Shown here piece after piece: positions 9,297 through 18,574 of a DNA stretch of 38,545 bases. Under the pieces are notes generated by a model. It saw only the letters and a program-made list of their open reading frames with translations, was not told where the DNA came from and ran no database searches. Source of the DNA: an uncultured bacterium (GTDB lineage: Bacteria; Verrucomicrobiota; Kiritimatiellia; PWTM01). The stretch is taken from positions 1 through 38,545 of the forward strand of contig CAACVY010000024.1 of assembly GCA_900661335.1 (NCBI GenBank), given 5' to 3'. How positions within the stretch are numbered: position 1 is the first letter of the stretch; each line of letters begins with the position of its first letter. The translations under genes were made by a program, and so were the position numbers.

Positions 9297-10599
9297 AGTA
9301 CAAACGCGCTAGTGAACACCCTTCGAGTCCCAAGTGCAAGTCCCAGCCCATCGTCAGCTCGTGGGACGGCCCAGCTGCGACATCGAGATCGACCAACCTA
9401 ACATTTGAGGCCCGCACACAATCCGTGGCAGTTCGATTCGTCCGCGAGGCGTTGGCCAATTTCACGCCGTCCACGAGTCTTCTTTGAGGACCGCTACGGG
9501 TACGCACAGTTCCCGGACCTTGCAAAAGCTATACCGGTCCCGCGGTGGATCTACGCAGACCGGGAAAAGAGGCGCGCACGCCGCGGAAGCCGTTCCTTCA
9601 GAAATCGCGACGCATCCCACGCAGAACTTCGCGAAGCGTTGGAGGACCTGACGCGGTGCAATACGCTCCTCCATGTTTCGCGGCGGATCAGCGAAGCCAT
9701 ACCCAAAGCGAACTAGGCCGTGCACGGAGCTCCCGCATGTGCGACCGTGTCATTACGTTCGGGGGGAGGCCCTGGGACGCGCGGTGGCCGCCCACGAGAC
9801 CCCGCTCGCTCCGTCGAAGGCGGTTCATGCACCGGTGCTCTGACTTGTTTGCGCAGCTCACTCCCGGGCGGGGCCCTTGGTCTCCTCATCGTCCTGAAGT
9901 CTCCATCCTAAAGTCGTAAAGAATCTAGTCTTTGAAATTTCCGCGCTTCGGCGGCCCACGTGGTTCGAAACGGTAGGGCTCAGTGCGGCCCACAACGCAA
10001 AAACCGCGAAAACCGCGCATTTGAAATCCCATGTAACCCATTGCCCTCCAATAGGTTATGCGAACTTTTCTAAAGTGCCTGGCACCAATGCTACCAATGC
10101 TACCATCCGCGCCGAATCGCACGAACATCGCGAACGTAAGGAAAGTTGTCCGCCGATCTTCCGCAGACCGAGCGGTGGAGGAGGTAAAGGACAGGGAGAA
10201 CTTCGTACTGAGGGAACCTCACCGCCCGCGCCGGCGTGGTGGCAGACTCATCCTCGATGGTGCAACCGGCTCATTGCATTAGGATCTCCCCCGCGATACG
10301 CGTTGAGCCGCGGTGATCTTCGAGCTTTGGGCCGTAGTGTCCCTCGGGGGATCCGAGAGAGAGGGCTGGCTCATGTGCGGAGTATCGTTTCCCCCAATTC
10401 TCTCCAACTTTTTACTGAACGGTACAGGCCAAAGATGAATCTACTTGGGGCGGCCTGGGCAGACGATCAGTGGCGGATGCGCACAACCCTAGGCATGACC
10501 GCTTGTTGCCACGGCCCGCCACCAACGGATGTTGCAGGCGCATGGATTGTCACGAGCCCAGGCCGAGCCGACACCAACGCGCACTCTGAACGCAACGGG
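9297..10599. other. Gene-poor stretch with short degenerate repeats
   Basis: I find no supportable gene in these 1.3 kb. Open frames at 9405-9716 (+) and 9462-9725 (-) are Arg-rich and overlap on opposite strands, with no family resemblance. The stretch does contain short repeat structure: a CGCGAAAAC-type repeat at 9996-10018, the near-palindrome AGTGCCTGGCACC at 10074-10086, and directly after it two tandem copies of CCAATGCTA. These look like remnants of dispersed intergenic repeat elements. Confidence 0.5.
10074..10102. repeat. GTGCC-T-GGCAC palindrome followed by a 9-base tandem repeat
   Basis: AGTGCCTGGCACC at 10074-10086 reads GGTGCCAGGCACT on the other strand. The same element, GGTGCCAGGCACC, recurs at 34806-34818. 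It is followed immediately by CCAATGCTA twice (10085-10102). It resembles a REP-type palindrome, but no REP-associated transposase is visible nearby. Confidence 0.5.
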
Positions 10600-10673
10600 T
10601 GGGCCCGGCAGGGCTCGAACCTGCGACCCGAAGATTATGAGTCTTCCGCTCTGACCACCTGAGCTACGGGCCC
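10600..10673 (-). tRNA. tRNA with CAT anticodon (Met, or Ile2 with modified C)
   Basis: A full 74-base cloverleaf on the minus strand. The acceptor stem is GGGCCCG/CGGGCCC with discriminator A, the D-arm contains GCTCAGGTGGTCAGAGC, and the anticodon stem-loop is GAAGA-CTCATAA-TCTTC with CAT. The T-arm has GGTTCGAGCC. CCA is not encoded (the next bases are CCC). It is not an initiator: the first acceptor pair is G-C. Elongator tRNA-Met and tRNA-Ile2 (lysidine-modified CAT) cannot be told apart safely by eye. Confidence 0.93.
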
Positions 10674-10819
10674 ACGCTATAAGTGTACCATGTTTGCCAG
10701 TGTGTGGAGCTTGCGTTCGCACGGCGTCCATGTCCCCGGTGAGCCCCTGGGTTCGCCCTGGTACCCGGGTTGAAGCGCAGCGACTTGGCTCGTTGGCGTG
10801 CCAACACTGGAGGAAACGA

Positions 10820-11638
10820 TCAAGGAAACTTGCTGCGCCAAGCTTGCACAGAAGCCCGCAAGGTTTCCACCGGGTCGCCTTGGGGTGGAAGTTGAAGACA
10901 CCACACGCCGGTGAACCCCTGTCGCATACCGGCCTGAACCACGGCAGCCCAGTCATAGTCACCTTCGTGCAAGCCGACGACTCTCACGCAGGCCGGGGTG
11001 CTCTCCAGTCCGGTCACCCCATGAATCACTATCGCCCACAGCCATGGCCCTGCCTCGACGAACAGCGAAGCGGGATCTCGTCCACCCGTGCGGAGCCAGT
11101 GGCCGAGATTCACCACCAGCCCCAATTGCGGATGCTGCGCCTTTCGCAAGAGTCGAAGCGCATCGTCCACCCGCTCCACCCATGCCCCAGGGGTGGGAAG
11201 CAACGCCACACGTGTCCCGGCGGCCGCAGCTCGATCGGCCCATGCGCGCAACCCAGGAATGGCCACCTCATCGCCCCCTTCAGACGACCGCGGAAACTCG
11301 CTACTATGAATGACCATCCACACGGCCGCGGGAAACCCACGTAGTGCCGCCACTACGCCTTCGAGCCGCGGGTCTACCACCAGCGCATCTCGCGTCAATC
11401 GAGCGGACACCCGCACGCCATGCAGCCGTACGTGCATCTGGTCGGCGAGTTCCCCCGTCTGCCGAATCCACTGGGGCTCACTCAGCTCGACGACCACGCC
11501 GGCGATCCCCTGGCGGCGGATCCAGTCCATGCGGTCTCCGGCGGTGAGGTCTTCCACCCGAAGCTCAGGCGTCGCTGCGGAAGATATCTCCACAAGGGCT
11601 GCCGTGACCGTACTCCACATGAGCATCCAGCCACACAT
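10820..11638 (-). CDS. Sugar phosphate isomerase/epimerase-like TIM-barrel protein
   Basis: About 272 residues resembling the AP-endonuclease-2/xylose-isomerase-like TIM-barrel family, which includes sugar epimerases. Visible elements include WIRRQGIAGVVVELSE, the strand-loop VRLHGVRVSA, WMVIHSSEF, GTRVALLPTPGAW, and LGLVVNLGHWLRTGG. The last corresponds to the place where the family usually has a metal-ligand Asp/His (here N-L-G-H). Ending YDWAAVVQAGMRQGFTGVW is typical. From 11638 the protein starts MCGWMLMWSTVTAALVEISSAA, a likely signal peptide, so it may be exported. It diverges from the MocA operon. Several usual metal ligands are not obvious, so enzymatic activity is uncertain. Confidence 0.65.
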   Translation of the reverse strand: MCGWMLMWSTVTAALVEISSAATPELRVEDLTAGDRMDWIRRQGIAGVVVELSEPQWIRQTGELADQMHVRLHGVRVSARLTRDALVVDPRLEGVVAALRGFPAAVWMVIHSSEFPRSSEGGDEVAIPGLRAWADRAAAAGTRVALLPTPGAWVERVDDALRLLRKAQHPQLGLVVNLGHWLRTGGRDPASLFVEAGPWLWAIVIHGVTGLESTPACVRVVGLHEGDYDWAAVVQAGMRQGFTGVWCLQLPPQGDPVETLRASVQAWRSKFP

Positions 11639-11660
11639 ATGGATCGGCCGCCGTGGAGCG

Positions 11661-11689
11661 TTGACGACCGACGAAGGCTGTTGTAGGAT
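11661..11689 (+). promoter_or_regulatory. Sigma70-type promoter of the MocA-DUF3604-lyase operon
   Basis: TTGACG (11661-11666) and TAGGAT (11684-11689) are 17 bases apart, close to the sigma70 consensus. The predicted transcript start near 11696 gives a leader of about 40 bases before the ATG at 11736, which has AAGGAG at 11724-11729. It lies just upstream of the divergent epimerase-like gene. Confidence 0.6.
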
Positions 11690-11735
11690 CGCATGCACAT
11701 TCGTTCGTGCGAACCAACGCAACAAGGAGTATGCA

Positions 11736-13187
11736 ATGAGCATGAAGCCGATTCAACCTGAATCCGTGTCTCGCCGACAGTTTCTCCGCACCGGTGTGAC
11801 GGCCGGCACCTGGGCAGGAATCCAAATCCTCACTCAACCCGAGCGCGTGTTCGGCGCCAATGACCGTATCCGGGTGGCAGTGGTCGGCGTGCGTAGCCGT
11901 GGTTGGAACCACGTGGAAGGCTATCTGAAGATCCCCGGCGTGGAACTCGCCGCGCTGTGTGACGTGGACGCCAACGTCCTGCAAAGTCGCATGAAGCAGC
12001 TCGAGCAGAAAAAGGTGCCGCTGCCCGCCACGTACGAGGACTACCGCAAGCTTTTGGAAGACAAAACCATCGACGCCGTGTCCATTGCCACCCCGAACCA
12101 CTGGCACTCGCTGCAGGGCATTTGGGCATGTCAAGCGGGCAAGGACGCCTACGTCGAGAAGCCGATGTCCCATCGCTGGTTCGAAGGAAAACAGTTGGTG
12201 GCCGCGGCCAAGAAGTACAACCGGGTGGTCATGCACGGTAGCCAGTCCCGATGCAGTCCGGCGTTGAAGGAAGCCATGGAACATCTTCGAAAAGGCGTGA
12301 TTGGCGAGGTGTACATGGCCCGTGGCTTGTGCTTTAAGCGACGTCGCAGCATCGGGCGAGCGCCCGAAGAGCCAGTTCCGAAGGGGGTCAATTACGAGCT
12401 TTGGACTGGCCCCGCGCCGCTGCGGCCATTCACGAAGAACCGCTTCCACTACAACTGGCACTGGTTCTGGGATTACGGCGATGGCGACTTCGGTAACCAG
12501 GGCATCCACGAGCTGGATATCGCCCGCTGGGGACTGGGTGTGACTTACCCGACCAAAGTGGCCGCGATCGGCGCCAAGGTGATGTTCGACGACGATCAGG
12601 AAACTCCGAACGTTCTCAACGTCGCGTTCGAGTTCACCATGCCCGACGGCAAGAAGAAGTTGCTCGTGTTCGAAGTGCGTCATTGGTTGACCAACCACGA
12701 GGCTGGCATCGGCACGAAGCTGTTCGGTGAAACCGACATCCCGGCCGTCGTGGGGGCGGTCGCCGAGGCAGGGCAAGTGGGGAGCGAAGCCAAAGACAAA
12801 AAAGATCAAAAGAAGAGCCCACCCTGGGGAAATGTGATCGGCAATCTATTCTATGGCAGCAACGGCTACATGGCCATCAACGGGTACACCACGTACAAGA
12901 CCTGGATCGGCGAATTCCACGAGCCCGGGCCGGAAGGCAAGAAAGCAGGCGATGAGTTCGCGCACTTCATCGAGTGCGTGCGGGCGCGGAAAACCGAAGG
13001 CTTGGACGCGCCCATCGAGGAAGGCCATATTAGTTGCACGTTGCTGCATCTGGGCAACATCTCCTACCGATTGGGACGTACTCTCACGTACGATCCAGAG
13101 AAACAGGTGGTCGTAGGAGACGACGAGGCCAATCGGATGTTGAAGGGCGAGTACCGCGCGCCGTACGTAGTGCCCGAAACGGTTTGA
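11736..13187 (+). CDS. Tat-exported Gfo/Idh/MocA family oxidoreductase
   Basis: A 483-residue NAD(P)-dependent oxidoreductase-like protein. The start at 11736 has AAGGAG 6 bases upstream. The N-terminus has a twin-arginine signal (SRRQFLRTG, residues 12-20), so it is probably folded before export. The Rossmann domain begins at IRVAVVGVRSRG (residues 45-56). Next come the acidic ALCDVD, then IATPNHWH and the catalytic-lysine motif EKP at 141-143. The C-terminal domain has NQGIHELDIARWGLG. Known relatives oxidise sugars or act as GH109-type NAD-dependent glycosidases. A charged insert near residue 350 (KDKKDQKK) is a common variable loop. It heads an operon with the DUF3604 protein starting 2 bases after its stop and a lyase after that. 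Confidence 0.9.
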   Translation: MSMKPIQPESVSRRQFLRTGVTAGTWAGIQILTQPERVFGANDRIRVAVVGVRSRGWNHVEGYLKIPGVELAALCDVDANVLQSRMKQLEQKKVPLPATYEDYRKLLEDKTIDAVSIATPNHWHSLQGIWACQAGKDAYVEKPMSHRWFEGKQLVAAAKKYNRVVMHGSQSRCSPALKEAMEHLRKGVIGEVYMARGLCFKRRRSIGRAPEEPVPKGVNYELWTGPAPLRPFTKNRFHYNWHWFWDYGDGDFGNQGIHELDIARWGLGVTYPTKVAAIGAKVMFDDDQETPNVLNVAFEFTMPDGKKKLLVFEVRHWLTNHEAGIGTKLFGETDIPAVVGAVAEAGQVGSEAKDKKDQKKSPPWGNVIGNLFYGSNGYMAINGYTTYKTWIGEFHEPGPEGKKAGDEFAHFIECVRARKTEGLDAPIEEGHISCTLLHLGNISYRLGRTLTYDPEKQVVVGDDEANRMLKGEYRAPYVVPETV

Positions 13188-13189
13188 CG

Positions 13190-15979
13190 GTGTTGAGGAT
13201 TGTTCGCTCCTGCGTGTGCGCTGGCCAGGCCTTCGGTGTGGCCGCGTCTGCGCTAGGAGGTGCGACTAATCTGTTGCGAAATCCCGGGTTCGAAGAGGGT
13301 TGGCTCGGGTGGTCGCCGGACGCTCGGCACCAGATTGTGGAGTCCCCAGCCCAGGTTCGCAGCGGTCGCCGGTGCGCAATGGGTTCGCTCGATGCGTCCA
13401 ATCAAGCCGCCCGCTTGGTCCAATCCGTTTCAGTCCGCACGGGATATGCCTATGTGCTTCGGTTGCACGCACACGGTGACCCGGGAACGAAGATCGCGCT
13501 GTTCGCGCGCGGTCCCGGGTCCCAACCGCGCCGGTCCTGGGCGGTGTGGGATTCGATCGGGCGGCGATGGACGGAGTACCAGTCCGCTCCGCTGGAGGTG
13601 GACCAGGGCGGCGTTCTGCACGTCGAGCTCGTAGCTCCGACATCCTTTGGCGCTGCACCGGGGCGGGTTTGGCTCGACGACGTCGTACTGGAAGAGATTC
13701 CTCTGCCGAAGCGCCTGGACCTTTCGGGCCAGGTCGGTTTCAACGACGAACCCGCCCTGGCACTTGGAGGAGATGGCGCGTTGTACGCGACGTGGATTAG
13801 CTTTCGCGATGGCGCGGACACTTTGCGCGCCGCGCGGCTCGTGCACACCGCAACTGGCTGGCAGGTGGATCGCGTTGAGTGTCTCGCGTCCGGCCGAGTG
13901 TGTGCGGTTCTTTCGCCGCGGGTCGTTGGAACTGCGGCGGGAGCGGCCGTCGTGTATGCCACGGAGGTCGGCGACGATTGGCAAATTGCGGTGTCGTGGC
14001 TGACACCGGAGGGAGTGATGCTCACGCGCACGTTCGGCGAGGCCGGCCCTGACACCGATCCCGCAGTGGCGGTCGAGGGCGAGCATCTGTGGGTCGCGTG
14101 GGAAGCTTCCCGCGGTGGACGCCGCCGCATCGCCGTGGCCCGCGTGGATCGCGAGGGCATGGGGCCGGTCGAGTATCTCAGCCGCAACGAGGTCAACGCC
14201 TACGACCCTTCCATTGCGGTCATCGACAGTAGAACCGTCGCCGTGGCGTGGCACGATTTTCGCCAAGGGCAAGTGGACATCTACCTGCGGACCCGGCCGG
14301 TGCAAGGCTCCGTATGGTCACCCGAACGCCAGCTGACTCGCGCGCCAGCGTTGGATCGCCACGCCCGGCTGTTTACGCGGGGGTCTGAACTGTGGATGAT
14401 CTACGAGACCGCTCAGGTCAAGGATTACCACGTCACTGCGACGATCTCGCGGCGCGATCGCGTGGTACGCGTTCGTAATGACGTCCTGGAAGAACCGGCC
14501 GTCGAGCAGGGTCCGTTGGAGCAAGGATCCGAGGCCGCTTCGGCGGCCTGGGACCCCTATGGACGACTTCACATTGCGTGGCTTCGAGCTGCCGGAGCTA
14601 AGGCCGTCGGCTGGAACGTCCACTACGCGGTCTGGGACGGACACAAATGGAGCGAAGCTCGCTGCATGGAAACCCGCAAATCCATGGACCGCCCGCCTGG
14701 GATTGCGATCGTGTCCAACGAGCTGGTTCTCGCCTACCAGTGGGACGACATGCCCCGCTCGTGGAACAGTGAGGTCGAGTCCGAACAGGGCCGCAGTCAC
14801 GTGGCCGTGGCCGTTGTCCAACTGGATCCGACAACGTCGGATGCACGAGAGCTCGCCATGCGTCCATTGCAAGAGTCGGCGGAGCTGTTCGCGCCGCTCG
14901 AATTGCGGACCGCCATGGGCGAGGACTGGTCCGGTTGGACCGTTACTTACCACGGGCAGACCTGGCGCCTGTACTTCGGCGACTTGCACGAGCACACGGA
15001 CATCTCCCCCTGCGCTCGCACGCGTGACCAGAGTGTGGATGAGAGCTACCAGCACCTGCGCGATCTCGCGGTCCACGACTTCGCGTGCGTCACGGACCAC
15101 GGCTATTCCCTCAATCCCTATCTCTGGCACTACACCGCCAAACTCGCGCGCGTCAACGAGGACCCTGGTCGGTTCTTGACGTTCCTTGGCGAAGAGTGGA
15201 CCTCGTCGTTCGAGGAGTACAGCGTGGATCATCCGTACGGGTTTTATGGGCATCGGAACCTTGTGTTCGCCGATCCACGTTTCCCTCGTTGGTGGAACGA
15301 GCGCAATCGTCAAACTCCTGCGCAGGTATGGGAAGATCTTCGCCGCCTCGGCGCCAACTTCGTGAGCATTCCGCATCAGCTGGCGGATACTGGCAACGTG
15401 CCGATCGACTGGAACTTCCATGATCCAGTCGCGCAACCGGTCGCGGAGATCTTTCAAACCCGCGGTTCGTACGAGCACGAGGGCGCCGAGCGCCAGGCCA
15501 GTCGCACGACACCCCGTGGTTGGTTCCTGCAGGACGCCTGGGCGCGCGGCATTGTCATAGGGGTCATCGCAAGCCCCGACCACGGCGGCGGCTACGGAAA
15601 AGCCGCCGTCTATGCGCCGGAACTCTCCCGCAAGGCGATTCTCGACGCACTCCGCGCTCGCCGCTGTTACGGGACCACCGGCGCGAAGATTCTCCTCGAC
15701 GTTCGCGTCGGTGGTCGGTTCATGGGCGAAGTGGTCTCCGGACCGCCCCCGCGCACGGTGCCCGTCCAGGTCGCCGTCCGCGCCCCCGTTCCCATCGCTC
15801 GAGTGGACGTCATTCGCAACAACCGGGTGATTTACTCCGCCCGCGGGTCCGAACCCGAGATGCGATTCGTTTATGAGGACCGTGACGTGCCCAACGGCCG
15901 GGTGTGGTACTACGTGCGCGTACTCACAGCGGATCAAGAACTAGCCTGGACCAGTCCGGTCTGGTGGGGTGCCCCATGA
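13190..15979 (+). CDS. Secreted three-part protein: CBM-like domain, beta-propeller-like repeats, DUF3604/PHP-like domain
   Basis: About 929 residues. The start is GTG at 13190 or TTG at 13193, only 2 bases after the MocA stop; no in-frame ATG precedes the mature protein. A weak signal peptide precedes NLLRNPGFEEG. Residues about 30-180 form a CBM4/9-like jelly roll ending VWLDDVVLEE. Residues about 185-560 contain sialidase/propeller-like repeats, with recurring forms such as ALYATWISF, LWVAWEAS, VAVAWHDF and LHIAWLRA. From about 590 the DUF3604 domain begins at YFGDLHEHTD, with the PHP-type His-x-His, CVTDHG, FLGEEW, and the end motif ALRARRCYGTTGAKI. DUF3604 is related to PHP metal-dependent hydrolases and its substrates are not known. 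The gene is coupled to the lyase gene by ATGA. Confidence 0.85.
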   Translation: MLRIVRSCVCAGQAFGVAASALGGATNLLRNPGFEEGWLGWSPDARHQIVESPAQVRSGRRCAMGSLDASNQAARLVQSVSVRTGYAYVLRLHAHGDPGTKIALFARGPGSQPRRSWAVWDSIGRRWTEYQSAPLEVDQGGVLHVELVAPTSFGAAPGRVWLDDVVLEEIPLPKRLDLSGQVGFNDEPALALGGDGALYATWISFRDGADTLRAARLVHTATGWQVDRVECLASGRVCAVLSPRVVGTAAGAAVVYATEVGDDWQIAVSWLTPEGVMLTRTFGEAGPDTDPAVAVEGEHLWVAWEASRGGRRRIAVARVDREGMGPVEYLSRNEVNAYDPSIAVIDSRTVAVAWHDFRQGQVDIYLRTRPVQGSVWSPERQLTRAPALDRHARLFTRGSELWMIYETAQVKDYHVTATISRRDRVVRVRNDVLEEPAVEQGPLEQGSEAASAAWDPYGRLHIAWLRAAGAKAVGWNVHYAVWDGHKWSEARCMETRKSMDRPPGIAIVSNELVLAYQWDDMPRSWNSEVESEQGRSHVAVAVVQLDPTTSDARELAMRPLQESAELFAPLELRTAMGEDWSGWTVTYHGQTWRLYFGDLHEHTDISPCARTRDQSVDESYQHLRDLAVHDFACVTDHGYSLNPYLWHYTAKLARVNEDPGRFLTFLGEEWTSSFEEYSVDHPYGFYGHRNLVFADPRFPRWWNERNRQTPAQVWEDLRRLGANFVSIPHQLADTGNVPIDWNFHDPVAQPVAEIFQTRGSYEHEGAERQASRTTPRGWFLQDAWARGIVIGVIASPDHGGGYGKAAVYAPELSRKAILDALRARRCYGTTGAKILLDVRVGGRFMGEVVSGPPPRTVPVQVAVRAPVPIARVDVIRNNRVIYSARGSEPEMRFVYEDRDVPNGRVWYYVRVLTADQELAWTSPVWWGAP

Positions 15980-17871
15980 GTCCTACAACGCCGACTACGA
16001 ACCGTGACGCCATGTTCGAGTGCACCCGTCGCCGGTGGCTGGGAGCACAACTGAGTGCACTCGCGGCCGCTTTCGCTCGACGCGTCCTCGCAGCCGACTC
16101 GCCCATCTTGACGCGCCTACGGCGGCGTCACCCGCGCATTTGGCTCACGCCCGAACGGTTGCAAGAGTTGCGCTCGCAGGCCGAGCGCGATTCGGTCTTG
16201 CGCCAATGGATCGAGCGAATCGTGGCCGACGCCGAGCGAGGGTTGCGTCAGTCGCCGCCGGAGTACAAACTGGTCGGCCCCCGCCTTCTGTACGTAAGCC
16301 GGGAGTACCTGCGCGCGCTCCAGGCGTTCGGGTTCGCATGGCAGTGGACGCGCGAGCAGCGCTTCGCGGATGCTGCGCGCACATTCCTGCGCAAGTGTTG
16401 CAGCTTTTCCGACTGGCATCCGTCGCACTTCCTCGACACGGCGGAAATGGCGTGCGCCGTCGGCGTCGGGTACGACTGGGTGTATGACGCCCTTGACGAC
16501 GCCGATCGCTCCGCCTTCGAAACCGCGCTCGTTCGGCTGGGCTTGCAGCCGGGTGTCGAAGCGTATGAAGGTCGCGCGCAATGGAAGTGGTGGGTAGGAG
16601 TCACCCACAACTGGAACCAAGTGTGCAACGGAGGAATGCTAGTGGGCGCGCTTGCGATCGCCGACGTGCGGCCGGAGGTTGCCCAGTTCATCGTGCGGTC
16701 GGCCGTAGCGTCGCTCCCGCGCGCACTCGCGTCCTATGAGCCCGATGGCGCCTGGGGAGAAGGCCCCGGCTATTGGGCGTACGCGACCATCTACACTGCG
16801 TACGGCCTCGATGCGCTCCGCACCGCGTTGGGTGACGACCAAGGCCTGTCGCGCCGGCAAGGACTCTCTCGCGCTTCGATCGTTCCGCGCATGCTGGTGG
16901 GCCCTACTGGGCTCTACTTCAACTATGCCGATTGCGGGGAGCGAACCTCGCGTGGACCCTTGGCGTCCATGTTCTGGTTAGCTCGAACGTTCGGCGATGA
17001 GGCCGCGGCGGCCGACGAACATCGTGTGCTGCACGAAACGCAACGGCCCGCGCCCATGCACGCGGTGTGGTACGTCCCACCGCCCGATCCCTCCCGCCTG
17101 CCCGCGCGCCCGTTGGATCTGTTAATCGCTGGGGACGTGCCGGTGATGGTTAGCCGAGGCCGTTGGGACGACCCCGAGGCCTTGTGGGTGGCGATCAAAG
17201 CCGGTCACAACACGGTCAACCACGCCCATCTGGACCTCGGCACGTTCGTCCTGGACGCGCTCGGACAGCGCTGGGTCGTGGATCTAGGCTCGGACGACTA
17301 CAACTTGCCGGCCTATTTCGGCAACAAACGGTGGACGTACTACCGTCTCAACAGCGAGAGCCACGCCGTACCGTTGATCGCCGGTCGCGGGCAGGATCCC
17401 AAAGGCCGCGCCGAAGTGATCGGATTCCTCGCCGGCGCCGATGGCGCCCAAGTGCGTCTGGATTTGACCCATGCCTACGCGGATCGGGCCCGACGCGTCT
17501 GGCGGGGGTTGGCGACCATCCGGGGACGAGCGGCCGTGGTGGTCCAGGACGAATTCGAGCTGCTCGCACCGGCCGACCTATGTTGGGGTTTTACCACTCC
17601 AGCTCGAATTGAATTGCCCGAACCTCGGCGCGCGGTACTTTCGCTGGACTCTCGCCGAATGACGGTCGGCCTAATTGAACCCGCCAACGCCACCTTCGAA
17701 GTCCACAGTGCCGAGCGACCACCGCCGGAAAAGACCAACCGTGGCATGCGGCGGCTCGAAGTGCGACGCCGTTCGGTTCGGGGCGAACGGATCGTGGTCC
17801 TCTTCGTGCCAGGGAATCGCGACACGGCGCCGGCGGAGTACCAGCCGATCCCGCTCGAACGCTGGCGGTAG
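15976..17871 (+). CDS. Heparinase II/III family polysaccharide lyase-like protein
   Basis: A 631-residue protein whose start ATG overlaps the upstream stop (ATGA). Arg-rich residues followed by LSALAAAFARRVLAA form a signal peptide, possibly Tat-like (RRRWLGAQLSAL). The N-terminal part is an alpha/alpha toroid as in alginate and heparin lyases, with HPRIWLT, THNWNQVCNGGML and EPDGAWGEGPGYW. The C-terminal part has the heparinase II/III signature near residue 413 (NTVNHAHLDLGTFVLDALG, then WVVDLG), followed by beta-sheet segments. Enzymes of this family cleave uronic-acid polysaccharides by beta-elimination using Tyr/His; the His and Asn of NHAH fit that. The specific substrate cannot be read from the sequence. 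It ends the three-gene operon. Confidence 0.88.
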   Translation: MSPTTPTTNRDAMFECTRRRWLGAQLSALAAAFARRVLAADSPILTRLRRRHPRIWLTPERLQELRSQAERDSVLRQWIERIVADAERGLRQSPPEYKLVGPRLLYVSREYLRALQAFGFAWQWTREQRFADAARTFLRKCCSFSDWHPSHFLDTAEMACAVGVGYDWVYDALDDADRSAFETALVRLGLQPGVEAYEGRAQWKWWVGVTHNWNQVCNGGMLVGALAIADVRPEVAQFIVRSAVASLPRALASYEPDGAWGEGPGYWAYATIYTAYGLDALRTALGDDQGLSRRQGLSRASIVPRMLVGPTGLYFNYADCGERTSRGPLASMFWLARTFGDEAAAADEHRVLHETQRPAPMHAVWYVPPPDPSRLPARPLDLLIAGDVPVMVSRGRWDDPEALWVAIKAGHNTVNHAHLDLGTFVLDALGQRWVVDLGSDDYNLPAYFGNKRWTYYRLNSESHAVPLIAGRGQDPKGRAEVIGFLAGADGAQVRLDLTHAYADRARRVWRGLATIRGRAAVVVQDEFELLAPADLCWGFTTPARIELPEPRRAVLSLDSRRMTVGLIEPANATFEVHSAERPPPEKTNRGMRRLEVRRRSVRGERIVVLFVPGNRDTAPAEYQPIPLERWR

Positions 17872-18019
17872 TTCGCTCCTATCTTGGCGGGCGCGGCTCT
17901 GCACAGGGTTCAGCCGGACCCGAACATACAGGCCGGCCCGGTTCACTGAGCGCGCCAAGCAAACTTTATGCGGCCACGGTAATCGGAATGACACCACGGC
18001 GCACCGTGGGCCTGCGCTC

Positions 18020-18574
18020 TCATCGAAACGAGGCGCCCGGACCCGGAGGGGGCTCGGTCTGGTGTACGGCCGCGCGGCGGGCATGGACCAGCACGAAGTC
18101 CACCAACTCTTCACACTGGAACCAACCGGGCCACAAGTCGTGCCCCTTGCCGGCGATCACGTTCAATGTAATCGTCCCACCCAACGCCCGGTATCGCCGC
18201 GCAAGTTCGCCGGAGTTTTCTTCCAGCGGGACCACAGTGTCGGCATCTCCGTGGATGTGGTAAATGGGAACGCGCGCACGGGCCAGAGGGGCGAGGCGAT
18301 CGACCGGGTTGTGCTCTGGCAGATGGGCTCGGAGTTCGGCTTCGCTCATGCCATATGCCGTGCACGCTTTTGCAAGCCCGGGGTAACTGTTCAACCTGAC
18401 TTCCGGGACGAGTTGCAGAAAAAAGCCTTGCAAAGTGGGCAGTTCCGCGTTTCTGTCGGGCTCCAAAGCCACGCACGCCAGTGGGCATAAGCCGTCCTCG
18501 ATTCCCCTTGAGCACCTCCACGTGAATCGGGATCCCCTCCCCATCCGTCGCCACGGCCCACGCCACCTGATCAC
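18020..18574 (-). pseudogene. Truncated alpha/beta hydrolase (3' part only)
   Basis: The last 110-130 residues match the C-terminal half of an alpha/beta-hydrolase of the small esterase/dienelactone type. NPVDRLAPLARARVPIYHIH is followed by GDADTVVPLEENS, which carries the acidic residue. GKGHDLWPG carries the catalytic His, and ELVDFVLVHAR closes the domain. The N-terminal half with the nucleophile GxSxG is absent. Upstream of about 18480 the frame changes and the sequence instead resembles a transposase fragment. This looks like an old deletion or insertion scar, so the gene is probably dead. It lies downstream of and on the same strand as the PQQ-propeller gene. Confidence 0.6.

Noticed and set aside
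10600-10673. Initiator tRNA-fMet
   Set aside because: The first acceptor pair is a normal G-C, whereas initiators have a mismatch at that position.
14318-15937. A 539-residue minus-strand open frame opposite the DUF3604 gene
   Set aside because: The plus strand carries clear DUF3604 motifs. The antisense frame has no recognisable domain.
17883-17959. CTTGGCG and CGCCAAG enclosing 63 bases after the lyase gene
   Set aside because: Only 7 pairs close a large loop and no T-run follows, so neither a terminator nor a structured RNA can be supported.
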